This document shows positions 46,524 to 57,476 of a stretch of DNA of 64,000 nt, piece after piece. Position 1 is the stretch's first letter; every line of letters begins with the position of its first letter. The position numbers were made by a program, and so were the translations under genes. The stretch is from Apium graveolens (Eukaryota > Streptophyta > Magnoliopsida > Apiales > Apiaceae). The notes beneath the pieces are model-generated. The model searched no databases, was not told the origin of the DNA, and saw only the letters and a list, made by a program, of their open reading frames with translations. The stretch spans positions 52,572,506 through 52,636,505 of the forward strand of contig NC_133647.1 of the NCBI RefSeq assembly GCF_009905375.1. The letters are read 5' to 3'.

Positions 46524-47808
46524 TAAGTTAAATTATCCAGTTGAGTATTTAAATGAAATAATGATTGTGGAATTAGCAGATTAAGAACGTATATCTGTTA
46601 ATCAAGTTTGTGGGAATTGTGAAGTTGAGATTTCTAGTAGTAAGTTTTGTGTGGACTTGATACCATTTAAGCTAGGGGAGTTTGATGTTATCTTAGGAAT
46701 GGATTGGTTATCTAAGCACGATGCCCAGATAGATTGTCGAAATAAGAAGGTAATGGTGAAGACGCCAGACGAAAGGATAGTAACGTTTAAGGGCTAGAAG
46801 CAAGTAAATAAGTTCTTAACAATGATTCAAACTAAAAGGTTACTACGACAAGGATGCGAGCATTTCGTTGAATATGTGATTGATAGAAGTCAGGAGCCAG
46901 CAACACTTAAAGATATTCCGGTAGTCAATGAATTCCCAGACGTGTTCCCCGATAAGTTACCAAGACTTCCTCCAGATACAGAAATTGAGTTTGCGATCGA
47001 CTTAGCACCTGGAACGGAACCAGTATCCAAGGCCCCGTACAGAATGGCAGCCGTTGAGATGAAGGAACTAGCAAAACAATTGCAAGAGTTGTTAGAGAAA
47101 GGAGTAATCAGACCTAGTGTATCCTCGTGGGGTGCATCGATACTATTTGTCAAAACGAAGGATGGGAGCATGAGACTGTGTATTGACTATCGAGAGCTCA
47201 ACAAGCTTACAATTAAGAACAAGTATCCGTTGCCAATGATTGATGATTTGTTCGACCAATTAAAAGTAGCCAAATACTTCTCCAAGATCGATTTGAGATC
47301 GGGATATCACCAACTAAAGATCAAGCCAGAGGATATACCAAAGACAACTTTCAGAACGAGGTACGGACATTATGAATTCTTAGTGATGTCATTTGGATTG
47401 ACCAATGCCCTGGTAGCATTCATGGACCTGATGAATACAATTTTCAAGGAATACCTGGAAAAGTTTGTTATTGTGTTTATAGATGATATTTTGATTTATT
47501 CAAAGACAGAAGAGGATCATGCAAAACATTTGAGAACAGCTTTGAAGATTTTATGGAAAAAGAAGTTATATGCCAAATTCTCAAAGTATGAGTTTTGGTT
47601 ACAGGAAGTCCAGTTCTTAGGACACATAGTCAGTAATGAAGGGATCAAAGTGGACCCAGCGAAGATTGAAGCAATTAAAAATTGGAAAAGACCGAGAACA
47701 CCAACAAAGGTAAGAAGTTTCTTGGGATTAGCGGGATATTATCGCCGATTTGTTCAAAATTTCTCAAGGATTGCAATACCATTGACAAAGCTTACACGTA
47801 AAAATTAA
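46480..47808 (+). pseudogene. pol: Protease and reverse transcriptase of F
   Basis: In the +1 frame relative to gag: protease D-S-G-A-T near 46483, L-G-M-D-W-L near 46697, then RT. RT is open from 46822 to 47808 and shows [34 protein letters not shown], and the catalytic F-I-D-D with Asp-Asp at 47482-47487. In the usual A-P-A-V-F-M block it reads A-L-V-A-F-M. Stops at about 46583 and 46795 and at 47806-47808. RT would copy the element's RNA into DNA in the particle. Confidence 0.92.
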
Positions 47809-48213
47809 AAGTTTATATCGAACGATAAATGTGAAGAAAGTTTTCAGGAACTGAAGCAAAGATTAATCACGGCACCTGTTTTGTCACTTCCAGACGATCA
47901 AGGAAATTTCATAATCCATAGCGATGCTTCTCATAAAGGACTCGTATGCGTTTTGATGCAGCACGATAAGGTTATTGCGTATGCGTCAAGGAAATTGAAA
48001 CCACACGAACAAAAATATCCTACTCATGATTTGGAGCTAGCAGCTATAGTATTCGCTTTGAAGATTTGGAGACATTATTTATATGGAGAAAAATGCGAGA
48101 TTTATACGGATCACAAAAGCTTGAAGTACATATTCATACAGAAGGAGCTTAATATGAGACAGAGAAGATGGTTAGAGTTGATTAAGGATTACGACTGCAC
48201 GATTAACTATCAT
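47809..48213 (+). pseudogene. pol: RNase H of F, cut by G
   Basis: Same frame as [11 protein letters not shown] near 47920, Y-A-S-R-K-L near 47980, [12 protein letters not shown] near 48030, Y-T-D-H-K-S near 48105. The frame breaks at 48213 where G's LTR begins; after that the ORF continues only into LTR sequence. The five bases ATCAT (48209-48213) would be G's left duplication. Confidence 0.92.
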
Positions 48214-49974
48214 TGTAACAACCCAAATCCGGGGTCAAGATTTGGTGTCACGAAACAATATTTACATAAAATAAAAGAATATTCAATTAACCCCTTTTAT
48301 CAGGATCGTTTACAGGTTATGGTATGAAACAAGAATCTAATCTTCTACAACTTTTAACAACTAAAATACAAATGTAAATACCTTTGAACTAATGCTTGTA
48401 TCATATTCTTCTAACTTCTTCAACCTCTCGCAGCGGAGATTTCTCGAACTTCTGCTGTCTATCGAAGCTATTCATTTTTATCCTTATCTGTTTCTAGCAG
48501 AAATAAGAATTGACAAAGCAAGAGTGAGCCAAAAAATCCCAGCAAGTATATAATTTGAGTTTCAAACAATAATATCAAAGAAACCTTCCGGACAAAATCT
48601 CAAAACAATTTTAAACAATTCTATTTTGAATGAGTGGAGCGAATAAACGTTGGTTGTCACCAGCCTTTAACTATAAATTTAAAATCGACAAGCGATTCCC
48701 CGATTCATCTCCTGAATCAGGCATCTGTCCGGTTTTGGAATCATGAAAACCCTTCGAGAGAGGATGCTGTTAATGGCGATCAACAACAAATTAGACTGGA
48801 CACTAGTTCGCATCTATATTCTGCTGATCAGTCAGAATATAATGCAGATCTATATCTCAATATATAGATCCGGTCGGATATCCAGGCACTACGGCCCATC
48901 TCGAGGCACCAGTCATATTCCGGTCCTCAGGATTAAGACACACTTAATCCCCAAAATGTCATCATTATCCAGCCCATGGAGTATTTTGATGTCAAATCAT
49001 TTTGAATTCAAAACATCCCAATTTAGGGTTCGCAAATAACCCGAAAGAATGGGTATTTGCTCAAGAGAGCAATCGAATTATAGGAACAAGAATAAATCTC
49101 GGGTCTTCCGTCTAAAACCTACAAGGTTGAAATACCCTAATTCAGATAACCGCTTAAGCTTAACATCAAATCGTTATCCTATTCTACCCATACGATTTCA
49201 TAACCGAATTCATATTTATATGTATTATCGAAATACACATAGCAATTATGGTTCCCATCTTCGAAAATCGGTTTGGTATTTAATTTCGGAAAATACGTAT
49301 ATTTGTCATTTTGAAAAATAGGGTAATCGATTATTCACAAAATATCTTGTCACGTCATGCAAATCAGTTTCATAAAGTTCAATTATATCCTCGTTCGACA
49401 TTTCCGATAATAATAGGTTATGTTTCCGTATTTTCGGAATTAATTTTCCTGAAAATCGGGCAACGTTTCCTCTATTTATCGGCCTGCCCGTCGAATCATT
49501 TCGACGTCAAATCACAAGCACAACACAATCCACAATCCAATAAACAATCCCAACCACCGATATGAATTCAATTATTATGTACTGTTATTCGTATTTTATT
49601 TTATTCGTAGGACTCAGAACTGTTTCATCACAGTCCACCATCGGCGATGAGCGGCTCGTCGAGGCTCATCGCCGACGGCGGTAAAATTCGCGGGTTTCCC
49701 GTTTATAACGGGCGTCCAACACGAATCCCCCCAATTAATTATTAAAAATTTTCTGCACGGATATATTTTTATTTCACAAATTCCAATCAAATATTTTCCT
49801 GCATACAATATATCCAATAATCCCAAATTAATATCTGCACAATAATTCAGAATCAAATTAACAGTCGAACATGGCATATTCGAACCACACAAACAACAAC
49901 ACGCACGCGCCTACGCGCCAACTGGAAACAGAACAAGCACGACCGGACAGCCACTGAAGACCGGCGACCACAAC

Positions 49975-50075
49975 CAGACACACACCCAGCACAAACACAC
50001 ACACACAGCACACACACACAACACAAACACATACATACACAGAGCACAAATACGAGTCGATATACACACACCCGA
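49975..50075. repeat. Imperfect (CA)n tract in G LTR
   Basis: ACACACAC runs broken by CAG and CAAA. The minus-strand ORFs at 49853-50184 are translations of this repeat and its flanks in different frames and are Cys/Val-rich for that reason only. Confidence 0.85.
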
Positions 50076-50337
50076 AACACAAGCACCAGGAATAGACTGA
50101 ATAAGCAACAGGGGAAAGAAGGGAAACAGGGCGGCAGTTTCGCTGGAAAAGAAAACAGCAACGGCGGCTTACCGGCGGGAACATGAGAAAACAGCCGAAA
50201 ACAGGAGGAAAGAAATAAAAGAAAGAAAGAAAAAGGAAGGGAAAGAGAGAATCGGGAGAGATTGAGAGAGATCGATTGAGGGAGAGAGGAGAGATCGATG
50301 TAACAGGGGGTGGGGATGATTTGGGGGGTAGAATTAG

Positions 50338-50352
50338 GTTTTATATCTATTT
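50338..50352 (-). promoter_or_regulatory. Putative LTR TATA box of G
   Basis: Minus strand AATAGATATAAAACC, with about 130 bp of C/T-rich sequence downstream (CTCTCTCC, TCTCTC type), typical of plant transcription starts. The position is about 1.3 kb into the LTR, deeper than in D and F. Confidence 0.5.
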
Positions 50353-51649
50353 TTCCTTCTTTTTATTCGTTATTTTTATTTTCGTTGTTATTTTGTCTCG
50401 AACCTGAATCGCGAATGTATTATTACGCATCGCGTGCAAAATTCATCGAATATATATATATATATATATATATATAATAATTGTAAATAATGCTGAATAT
50501 TTCTTAAAATCTCCAATTATTGAAAATTAATAAAATTATATTTTTAAAATATTTTTAAATCGCACATCAGACCCGTATTTAATCTTTAACGAATACACAT
50601 GTGGTTAAATAAAAGCCAGAAAATTTCTAAAGAATTTTAAAATTCTCAAAATATTTAAAAGTCAATAAAATAAAATTTTCATGATTTTTGAAACATTTTG
50701 GAATTAAATACTAATTTTACAGTTAAGTGCAATCCAGAAAATCATTTAAAAATAATTAATCCATAAAGTGCTGATTTCTAAATTTTATAAACTCCTTAAA
50801 ATAAGTAATAAAATTATAAAGCAACCAAGATAATTTTAGAAATAATTTTAGCATTTTTTAGAATAAATATTCAATAAAATTACTTTAAAAATAAATTAAA
50901 TCCATACAGCTCGATAATTAATTACAAAATTAATCTCTGCATCCAATAATTCACAAACAATTAGTATACCACAACACATAGCTGACAGAACCATCACGTA
51001 TTTTATCTGTTTAATAATTCGCTAATTATATTTATATATTGGATCCGAAAATAGGTTACTTAGTCGCTAAGTAAGACGATACGATTTTAATACCAAATTT
51101 GGATAATTATCAAAATAGAGTCTCTTATAAAACAGTTTATACAAAAATAATGTAATAATGTCTCGCCTTTTGAGAATATGGATTCTTATCGATATATAAA
51201 ATGATTTGCGTATCGAAAATTTCACACCGGGACTCGTACAAGTCAAACCGTACCCCGGATCGACAAAGTCAAAACATGAAAAGTGTTCAGAATTATCAGA
51301 TTAGGTTAGAAAGGAGTTTTCGAAAGAGTTTCGGGTTGTAAAAACACAAAAACGATTGAAGAGGAATGATTTCTGATTCTAAAAAGTAATTTTATATTTA
51401 TATAAAAATAATCATTATTAATCCTATAAATTCTCATAAAATCATATAATAATCCAAAAATTACCAGAAAATACCAAAATTATCTAGATTTAATTCTTGA
51501 TAATTGGAAATTAAAATATCTAAATTTTATCACAAATAAACATTCAAATATTATTATCCATCATCAAATAATTTACCAAAATTCACATAAAAATCATATA
51601 ATAATTATTTATTGATAAAAATAATTACATAAATTTCGCAGACGTTACA

Positions 51650-51803
51650 TCCTTCGCCCCTTAAAAGGATTCTGTCCTCAGAATCATGCTAAGGAACAAA
51701 CCATGACGTTTTCCAAGTATCTTTCTTATAATTTCTCAGTCCTCATCACCTTAATCACCATTCAACGGCCCTTTTACCGTCATCAAATCTATCAGTTGCT
51801 CAT
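51650..51803 (-). pseudogene. pol: Polypurine tract and worn pol end of G
   Basis: The plus strand TCCTTCGCCCCTTAAAAGG is the reversed purine tract; GATTCTGTCCTCAGAATC beside it matches D's GATTCTGAGGACAGAATC in reverse. The rest reads on the minus strand as a broken chromodomain end. H interrupts at 51804. Confidence 0.7.
51799..51803. repeat. Target site duplication of H, left copy (CTCAT)
   Basis: CTCAT before H's LTR is repeated exactly at 62922-62926. Confidence 0.95.
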
Positions 51804-52021
51804 TGATAAGTGGCATTTTATACCACTTAGAACATCTTAAAATGGCATTTTGTGTATTTGATGCGGTTTTCTAGTGTTTATGCATTTCAAGGTATTAGTT
51901 GCATTTCGGAGGAGTAATCATCAAGAATAAGCCTTGGCATGTGTTCACCATTGCAAGAGGAAAGAAATGGGCAGATTACGGTGAAGAAACGGAGCAAACT
52001 CAGGAATCTTCCAGAAGGGTC

Positions 52022-52058
52022 CTGAGCGCCCGCTCAGCAATGCTGAGCGGCCGCGCAG
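52022..52058. repeat. CTGAGCGCCCGCTCAG palindromic units in 5' LTR of H
   Basis: A perfect unit CTGAGCGCCCGCTCAG at 52022-52037 and a variant CTGAGCGGCCGCGCAG at 52043-52058, ending 84 bp before the LTR TATA box. Very GC-rich against an AT-rich background. Confidence 0.92.
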
Positions 52059-52141
52059 GGTCGGGGAATTTAATAATTATTTTTAGGACTTCTACTTCTG
52101 TTTGGCTTCCATTCTATGTAATCTGAGTTTTATGGGACTAT

Positions 52142-52149
52142 TATATAAG
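52142..52149 (+). promoter_or_regulatory. Putative LTR TATA box of H
   Basis: TATATAAG, also at 61884-61891 in the 3' LTR. The GAGAGAGATCG stretch about 35 bp later may mark the start region. Confidence 0.6.
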
Positions 52150-53181
52150 TAGATTTGGAGACGTTTTCACGAGAGAGATCGTGGTATAACGAAAAGAGCG
52201 AAGGAGATAAGGAAGAAGACCGTTTTAGTACACAACAACGAAGAGGAAGCATATTTTCTTGTGATTCTTGTTTCGTTGTAACGTTGGATGCTAGTTTTCT
52301 TACTTTGAACCTATTTACTCTTGTGACGTACTCTGATTTAATATAATTAGTTTAGTTATTATTTTCTTGTGTTTGTTTATCATGATTTCATATGAACCCA
52401 TGATGACGATAAGTGCTATTATGGGCTAATCGTGATCATGGGGTTGCAACGGATTTACTATGGAATTCTTTAGTTAATTGTTTAATACTTTAGTGTGTGA
52501 TGATTGGATGATATCTAGTATTGGTTGTGCGTATTCGTCTTATGTGCGTCGCAAACATATAAGATAGGGTGTTAATCTCTTGTGAAGCGATGGTGGATCT
52601 TGAGACTTAGGACTTGCCATGTTAGCATAGGTTCATGTATGATGTGCATGATTAGTGGGTAACTCTAACAGTTTTATTTGCCCTGTGTAATCCAAAGGGA
52701 TAACTTGTGCTTAAATCGTTGTGTTGTCAATTTCTGTAGACATAGAGGAACTCAACATAATTGATGACTATTCAACTTCTATCTTAATTGTGGATGTTTG
52801 GTAGAATGATATTAGTACAATGAAAGTTGGCTTTTATCAGTTTTATGTTATTCGATTAATATCATCACTGTCACATGCTAAAGGTAATAATAATAGCTAT
52901 TGAAGGAAGTAGTAATGAAGTTGTGATCTCATGAGTGCTTTAATATTGTTAATTTGAAGTGTTAATTAAGTGATTAATTAAGTAGTTAATTGTAGTTAAT
53001 GTTTAGTCAACAATTCTAAGTGTTAGTGTCTTAACATTGAGAAGTAATCATACATTGGTGAGTGAGTTTAATTAGACAATAAATTAGTCCGAGTCTCTGT
53101 GGGAACGAACTAGAAAGTATTCTATATTACTTGCGAACCCGTATACTTGCGTGAATATTAGCGCGTGTTTTCGCCCTAACA

Positions 53182-53322
53182 AGTTTTTGGCGCCGCTGCC
53201 GGGGACTCGGCGTATTTGTTTAGTTTATGTACTTACCATCATTGGTCATTAGGACTCAGTGATTAGGACGTAGTAGTTACTTATTGTTTTCGGTTGTGTT
53301 TCAGGTACTTTAGCGAGCGTTT
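53182..53322 (+). other. Leader of H with tRNA-Asp primer binding site
   Basis: TGGCGCCGCTGCCGGGGA at 53188-53205, six bases inside the LTR, matches the 3' end of plant tRNA-Asp with a single difference from the usual Athila PBS. The remaining leader to the gag ATG at 53323 is non-coding. Confidence 0.9.
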
Positions 53323-54867
53323 ATGCAAACTCGTTCTCGTACTCGCAAGAGGACTTTAGACATAGCTGAGGAGACAGACGAAGTTCTTGATATTCCGGAG
53401 AAGTTAGATTTTGAAGATTCGGATTCAGGAACTGAGCGGAAAGAACCAGTAAACATGGGTGATCGTATTATTCAGGCTGATCCAGCTCTTATGGATTTTT
53501 CTCGGCTAAAAATTGATGACATTCAGTCAAGCATTCTTCATCCGGCTATTCAAGCTAACACCTTTGAAATTAAGCCGGGCACTATTCAGATGGTGCAGAA
53601 TTCTGTTTCTTTTGGAGGAGCGGCGACTGAAGACCCCAACATGCACATAAGGAATTTTGTCGAGATCTGCAGCACTTTTAAGTATAATGGTGTGACTGAT
53701 GAGGCTATCAAGCTGAGGCTTTTCCCATTCTCACTGAGGGACAAAGCTAAGGACTAGCTACATTCTGAACCAGCTGGGTCCATCACTACGTGGCAAGATC
53801 TTGCGAAAAAGTTTCTGGTGTAGTTTTATCCGATGGCAAAGACTGCTGCTATGAGGAGTGCTCTTACTCAGTTTGTGCAGCAACCTACAGAATCTATGTG
53901 CGAAGCTTGGGAACGATACAAGGAAATGTTGAGAAAGTGTCCACATCATGGAATGCCCGATTGGATGGTGATCACTGGTTTCTATAATGGTTTGGGGGCC
54001 CAATCTCGGCCCATGCTCGATGCAGCAGCTGGAGGCGCCTTATGGGCTAAAAGCTATACTGAGGCTTATAATCTTATAGAGACTATGGTTGCAAATGAGC
54101 ATCAAAACCCAACTCAGAGGATGATGCCTGGTAAGGTAGCAGGTATTCTGGAGCTCGATGCAGCCACCGCTATTGCAGCACAGCTTCAAGCACTGTCAAT
54201 GAAGGTTGATTCTCTGGCTACGTATGGAGTTAATCAAATAGCTATGGTTTGTGAGCTTTGTGCAGGTTCTCATGCTACGGATCAGTGTTCTCTTGTCAAC
54301 GAATCTGTTCAGTATGTGAATAATTATCAGCGATAACAGCAGCCTGTGCCAGCTACCTATCATCCTAATAACATAAATCATCCAAATTTCAGCCGGGGGA
54401 ATAATCAGAATGCTATTCAGCCCCCATATCAGCAAGGCGTGAGTAAACAGTTTAACCCACCTGGATTCCAGCAACCACAGCAGTATGCTCAAAGGCAATC
54501 ATATCCTCAACAGGGAAGTGCAGCTGCACCTACTAGTGCTGATTTTGAGGAACTTAAGCTATTATGCAAGAGTCTGGCAGTTTCTATCAAGACCTCGGAA
54601 AATCAAATCGGTCAATTAGCCAATGCAGTGCTCAATCGTCAACCTGGCACTCTTCCCAGTGACACGGAAGTACCAGGCAGGAAGGAAGCTAAAGAGCAAG
54701 TCAAGGCTATTACCTTAAGGTCTGGAAAAGTTGCTGATGCTGAAAAGACAAAAGAAGGAGAAGCTGAAATTAGAGATGAAGAAGCTAAGCAAAAGGAGAA
54801 AGCGGCGGAACCAAGGAAGACTACTGTTGAACACACTCTGCCTGAGGGTAATACAGGGGAGAAATAA
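53323..54867 (+). pseudogene. gag: gag of H, in-frame stops
   Basis: ATG at 53323 (M-Q-T-R-S-R-T-R-K). One frame holds throughout, with TAG at 53755, TAG at 53821, TAA at 54334 and TAA at 54865. It shows the gag core (F-V-E-I-C-S-T-F-K...L-R-L-F-P-F-S-L-R-D-K-A-K, then W-E-R-Y-K-E-M-L-R-K-C-P-H-H), a knuckle C-E-L-C-A-G-S-H-A-T-D-Q-C near 54250, a Gln/Pro-rich stretch (54340-54540) and the Athila-typical K-A-I-T-L-R-S-G-K near 54700. Stops are of types that C-to-T or G-to-A transitions create, as expected from decay of methylated DNA. Confidence 0.9.
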
Positions 54868-56796
54868 CTCTATCCTCCACCACCTTTTCCTAAGAGATTG
54901 CAGCAACAAAAGCTGGATAGACAGTTCGGTAAGTTTCTGGAGGTGTTCAAGAAACTTCACATCAATATACCTTTCGCTGAGGCTCTGGAGGAAATGCCTA
55001 GTTATGCGAAGTTTATGAAGAGTATTCTTTCAAGGAAGGTGAAACTGGATGACCTTGAGACCGTTGCTCTCACGGAAGAATGCATCGCTGTTCTGCAGCA
55101 AAAGTTACCGCCAAAACTGAAAGATCCAGGTAGCTTCACCATTCCTTGCACCATTGGCAAGTTGACTTTTGACAAGTGCCTTTGTGATTTTGGAGCAAGC
55201 ATCAATCTGATACCGTTGTCGATCTTTAAAAAGTTGGATTTGCCTGATCCAAAACCCACATACATGTCTCTACAATTGGCTGATCGTTCCATTACTTACC
55301 CAAGGGACATAGTGGAGGATGTGCTAGTCAAGGTGGATAAGCTCTTCTTTCCTGCAGATTTTGTTATTCTGGATTTTGAGGAAGATAAGAAGATTCCCAT
55401 AATCTTGGGAAGACCTTTCTTGGCTACTGGCCGTACCTTGATAGATGTGCAAAAAGGTGAACTTACTATGCGGGTACAAGATCAGGATGTGACCTTCAAC
55501 GTATTCAAGGCAATGAAATTCCCTACAGAAGATGAGGAGTGCTTAAAAGTGGATATGATTGATTCTGCGATTACTTCGGAACTCGATCGCATGCTAATGT
55601 CTGATTCATTGGAAAAGGCCTTAGTGGGGGATTTTGACAGCGATGATGAAGATGGCAATGAGCAATTACAATATCTGAACGCTTCTCCCTGGAAGCGAAA
55701 GCTGGACATGCCGTTTGAATCTCTTGGTACTTCTGACCTGAAGAATGCTGAAGGAAGGCTCAAACCATCAATAGAGGAAGCACCTACCTTGGAGCTCAAA
55801 CCATTACCTGAACACTTGAGGTATGCTTTTTTAGGTGATGCATCTACTTTACCTGTTATTATTGCATCTGACCGTTCAGGTAGTGAGGAAGATAAGCTCT
55901 TAAGGATTTTAAAGGAATTCAAATCGGCTATTGGATGGACCATAGCAGACATCAAGGGGATCAGCCCCTCATATTGTATGCATAAAATTCTGCTAGAGGA
56001 AGGTAGTAAGCCGACTGTGGAACAGCAGCGCAGACTGAACCCTATCTTGAAGGAGGTGGTGAAGAAAGAAATTCTGAAATGGCTGGATGCAGGCATCATT
56101 TATCCTATTTCTGACAGTTCGTGGGTGAGCCCCATAAAATGTGTACCTAAGAAAGGAGGTATCACTGTGGTAGCAAATGAGAAGAATGATCGCATCCCCA
56201 CTCGAACAGTTACAGGATGGAGAGTATACATGGATTATCGAAAGTTGAACAAAGCCATGAGGAAGGATCACTTCCCTCTTCCGTTCATTGATCAGATGCT
56301 TGACAGGTTGGCTGGTCATGAGTATTGTTGTCTTCTGGATGGCTATTCAAGGTATAATCAGATTTGTATTGCACCAGAGGATCAGGAAAAGACTACCTTC
56401 ACTTGTCCATTTGGCACGTTTGCTTTTCGCATAGTTTCGTTTGGGTTATGTGGCGCCCCAGCCACTTTTCAGAGATGTATGATGGCTATATTCTCTGACA
56501 TGATTGGAAATAATGTCGAGGTGTTCATGGATGACTTCTCCGTCTTTGGACATTCGTATGATGAATGTTTGAATAATCTTCGCGCCGTACTCAAAAGGTG
56601 CGTGGAAACTAATTTGGTGCTCAATTGGGAGAAATGTCATTTTATGGTGCATGAAGGCATTATTCTTGGGCATAAGGTCTCTAGCAAGGGTCTGGAGGTG
56701 GACAAGGCCAAGGTGGGAGTCATTGAAAATCTTCCACCACCTATTTCTGTGAAAGGAATCCGTAGTTTTCTTGGTCATGCGGGTTTTTATCGGTGA
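54868..56796 (+). pseudogene. pol: Protease and reverse transcriptase of H
   Basis: Same frame as gag, open from 54868 to the TGA at 56794-56796 (more than 630 codons). Begins with the Athila block L-H-I-N-I-P-F-A-E-A-L. The protease has C-D-F-G-A-S-I-N-L-I-P-L-S (Asp codon 55186-55188) and I-I-L-G-R-P-F-L. RT has W-V-S-P-I-K-C-V-P-K-K-G-G, M-D-Y-R-K-L-N-K-A, the catalytic F-M-D-D (ATG GAT GAC at 56527-56535) and L-G-H-K-V-S. All RT motifs are intact; only a stop just after G-F-Y-R ends it. Confidence 0.92.
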
Positions 56797-57476
56797 TTCA
56801 TCAAGGACTTTTCAAAGATATCTAAGCCGTTGTGCAATTTGCTTGAGAAAGATGTGCCTTTCAAATTTGATGATGAATGTTTGGCGGCATTCGAGACTCT
56901 CAAGAAGAGTTTGATCACTGCACCAATTATTACAGCACCAGATTGGACAGAACCGATTAAGAAGATGTTGTGTGATGCGAGTGATTATGCGGTAGGTGCA
57001 GTTCTGAGACAGCGCAAGAATAATCTCTTTCATGTGGTCTACTATGCGAGTAAGACCTTAAATGGGGCCCAAATGAACTACACCACTACGGAGAATGAGC
57101 TCTTGGCTATAGTCTTTGGTTTCGAGAAATTTCGATCTTATCAGCCATTCGCTATCTGGTTTCCAAGAATGATTCGAAGCCGAGACTCATTCGTTGGGTG
57201 CTCTTACTTCAGGAATTTGAGTTAGAGATCAAGGATCGAAAAGGTACTGAGAATCAAGTAGCTGACCATCTCTCTAGGTTGGAGAATCCCCATTCTACTT
57301 CACAAGATAGGACATTAATCAATGAATCTTTTCCGGATGAGCAGTTGTTTGCAGTTCGGGAGGAAGAACCATGGTTTGCAGATATTATAAACTATCTCGT
57401 CAGCAATATAATGCCTCCTAATTTGACCTCCGCTCAAAAGAAGAAGTTTCTGCATAAGGTGAAGTGGTATATGTGA
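56797..57476 (+). pseudogene. pol: RNase H of H with internal deletion and frameshift
   Basis: Continues the frame (F-I-K-D-F-S-K-I...K-P-L-C-N-L-L) through L-C-D-A-S-D-Y-A-V-G-A-V-L (Asp near 56977) and [10 protein letters not shown]. After F-R-S-Y near 57140 a piece of about 40 bases is missing compared with other Athila elements, including the usual T-D-H block, and the frame changes to the one used for the rest of pol (57198 on). It ends with the [10 protein letters not shown] block and a TGA at 57474-57476. Confidence 0.85.

Larger units (their letters stand above)
40550..48213 (+). mobile_element. Element F: chromodomain-type Ty3/gypsy, 5' part
   Basis: 5' LTR (40550-43992), PBS, pre-gag ORF, spacer, gag, PR, RT and RNase H in order, until G interrupts RNase H at 48214. 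Protein level similarity to D and B shows the same broad lineage. Several stops but little gross rearrangement, so younger or better kept than A and B. The remainder of pol and the 3' LTR must lie beyond G, outside the window. Confidence 0.9.
48214..51649 (-). repeat. 3' LTR of G (3436 bp)
   Basis: Plus strand TGTAACAACC to GACGTTACA, with TGTAACG as the LTR start on the minus strand. Contains a TATA-like box (minus, about 50338-50352) followed by a C/T-rich leader (50190-50320 on the minus strand), and a CA/GT-rich region (49975-50075) that produces several overlapping spurious ORFs. Confidence 0.88.
51804..53181 (+). repeat. 5' LTR of H (1378 bp)
   Basis: TGATAAGTGG to CCCTAACA. Contains two CTGAG-type palindromic units (52022-52058) and TATATAAG at 52142. 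About 65 bp shorter than the 3' LTR: it lacks about 25 bp near 51847 and one pair of palindromic units. Otherwise very similar to it. Confidence 0.95.

Noticed and set aside
49853..50184. Three overlapping minus-strand ORFs rich in Cys and Val
   Set aside because: They are translations of an imperfect CA/GT repeat and flanks in G's LTR in different frames; no domain and no conservation expected.
52155..52346. 63-aa ORF repeated in both LTRs of H (also 61897-62088)
   Set aside because: Lies just downstream of the LTR TATA box and is duplicated only because LTRs are duplicated. No ORF conservation can be shown; likely chance within the R/U5 leader.
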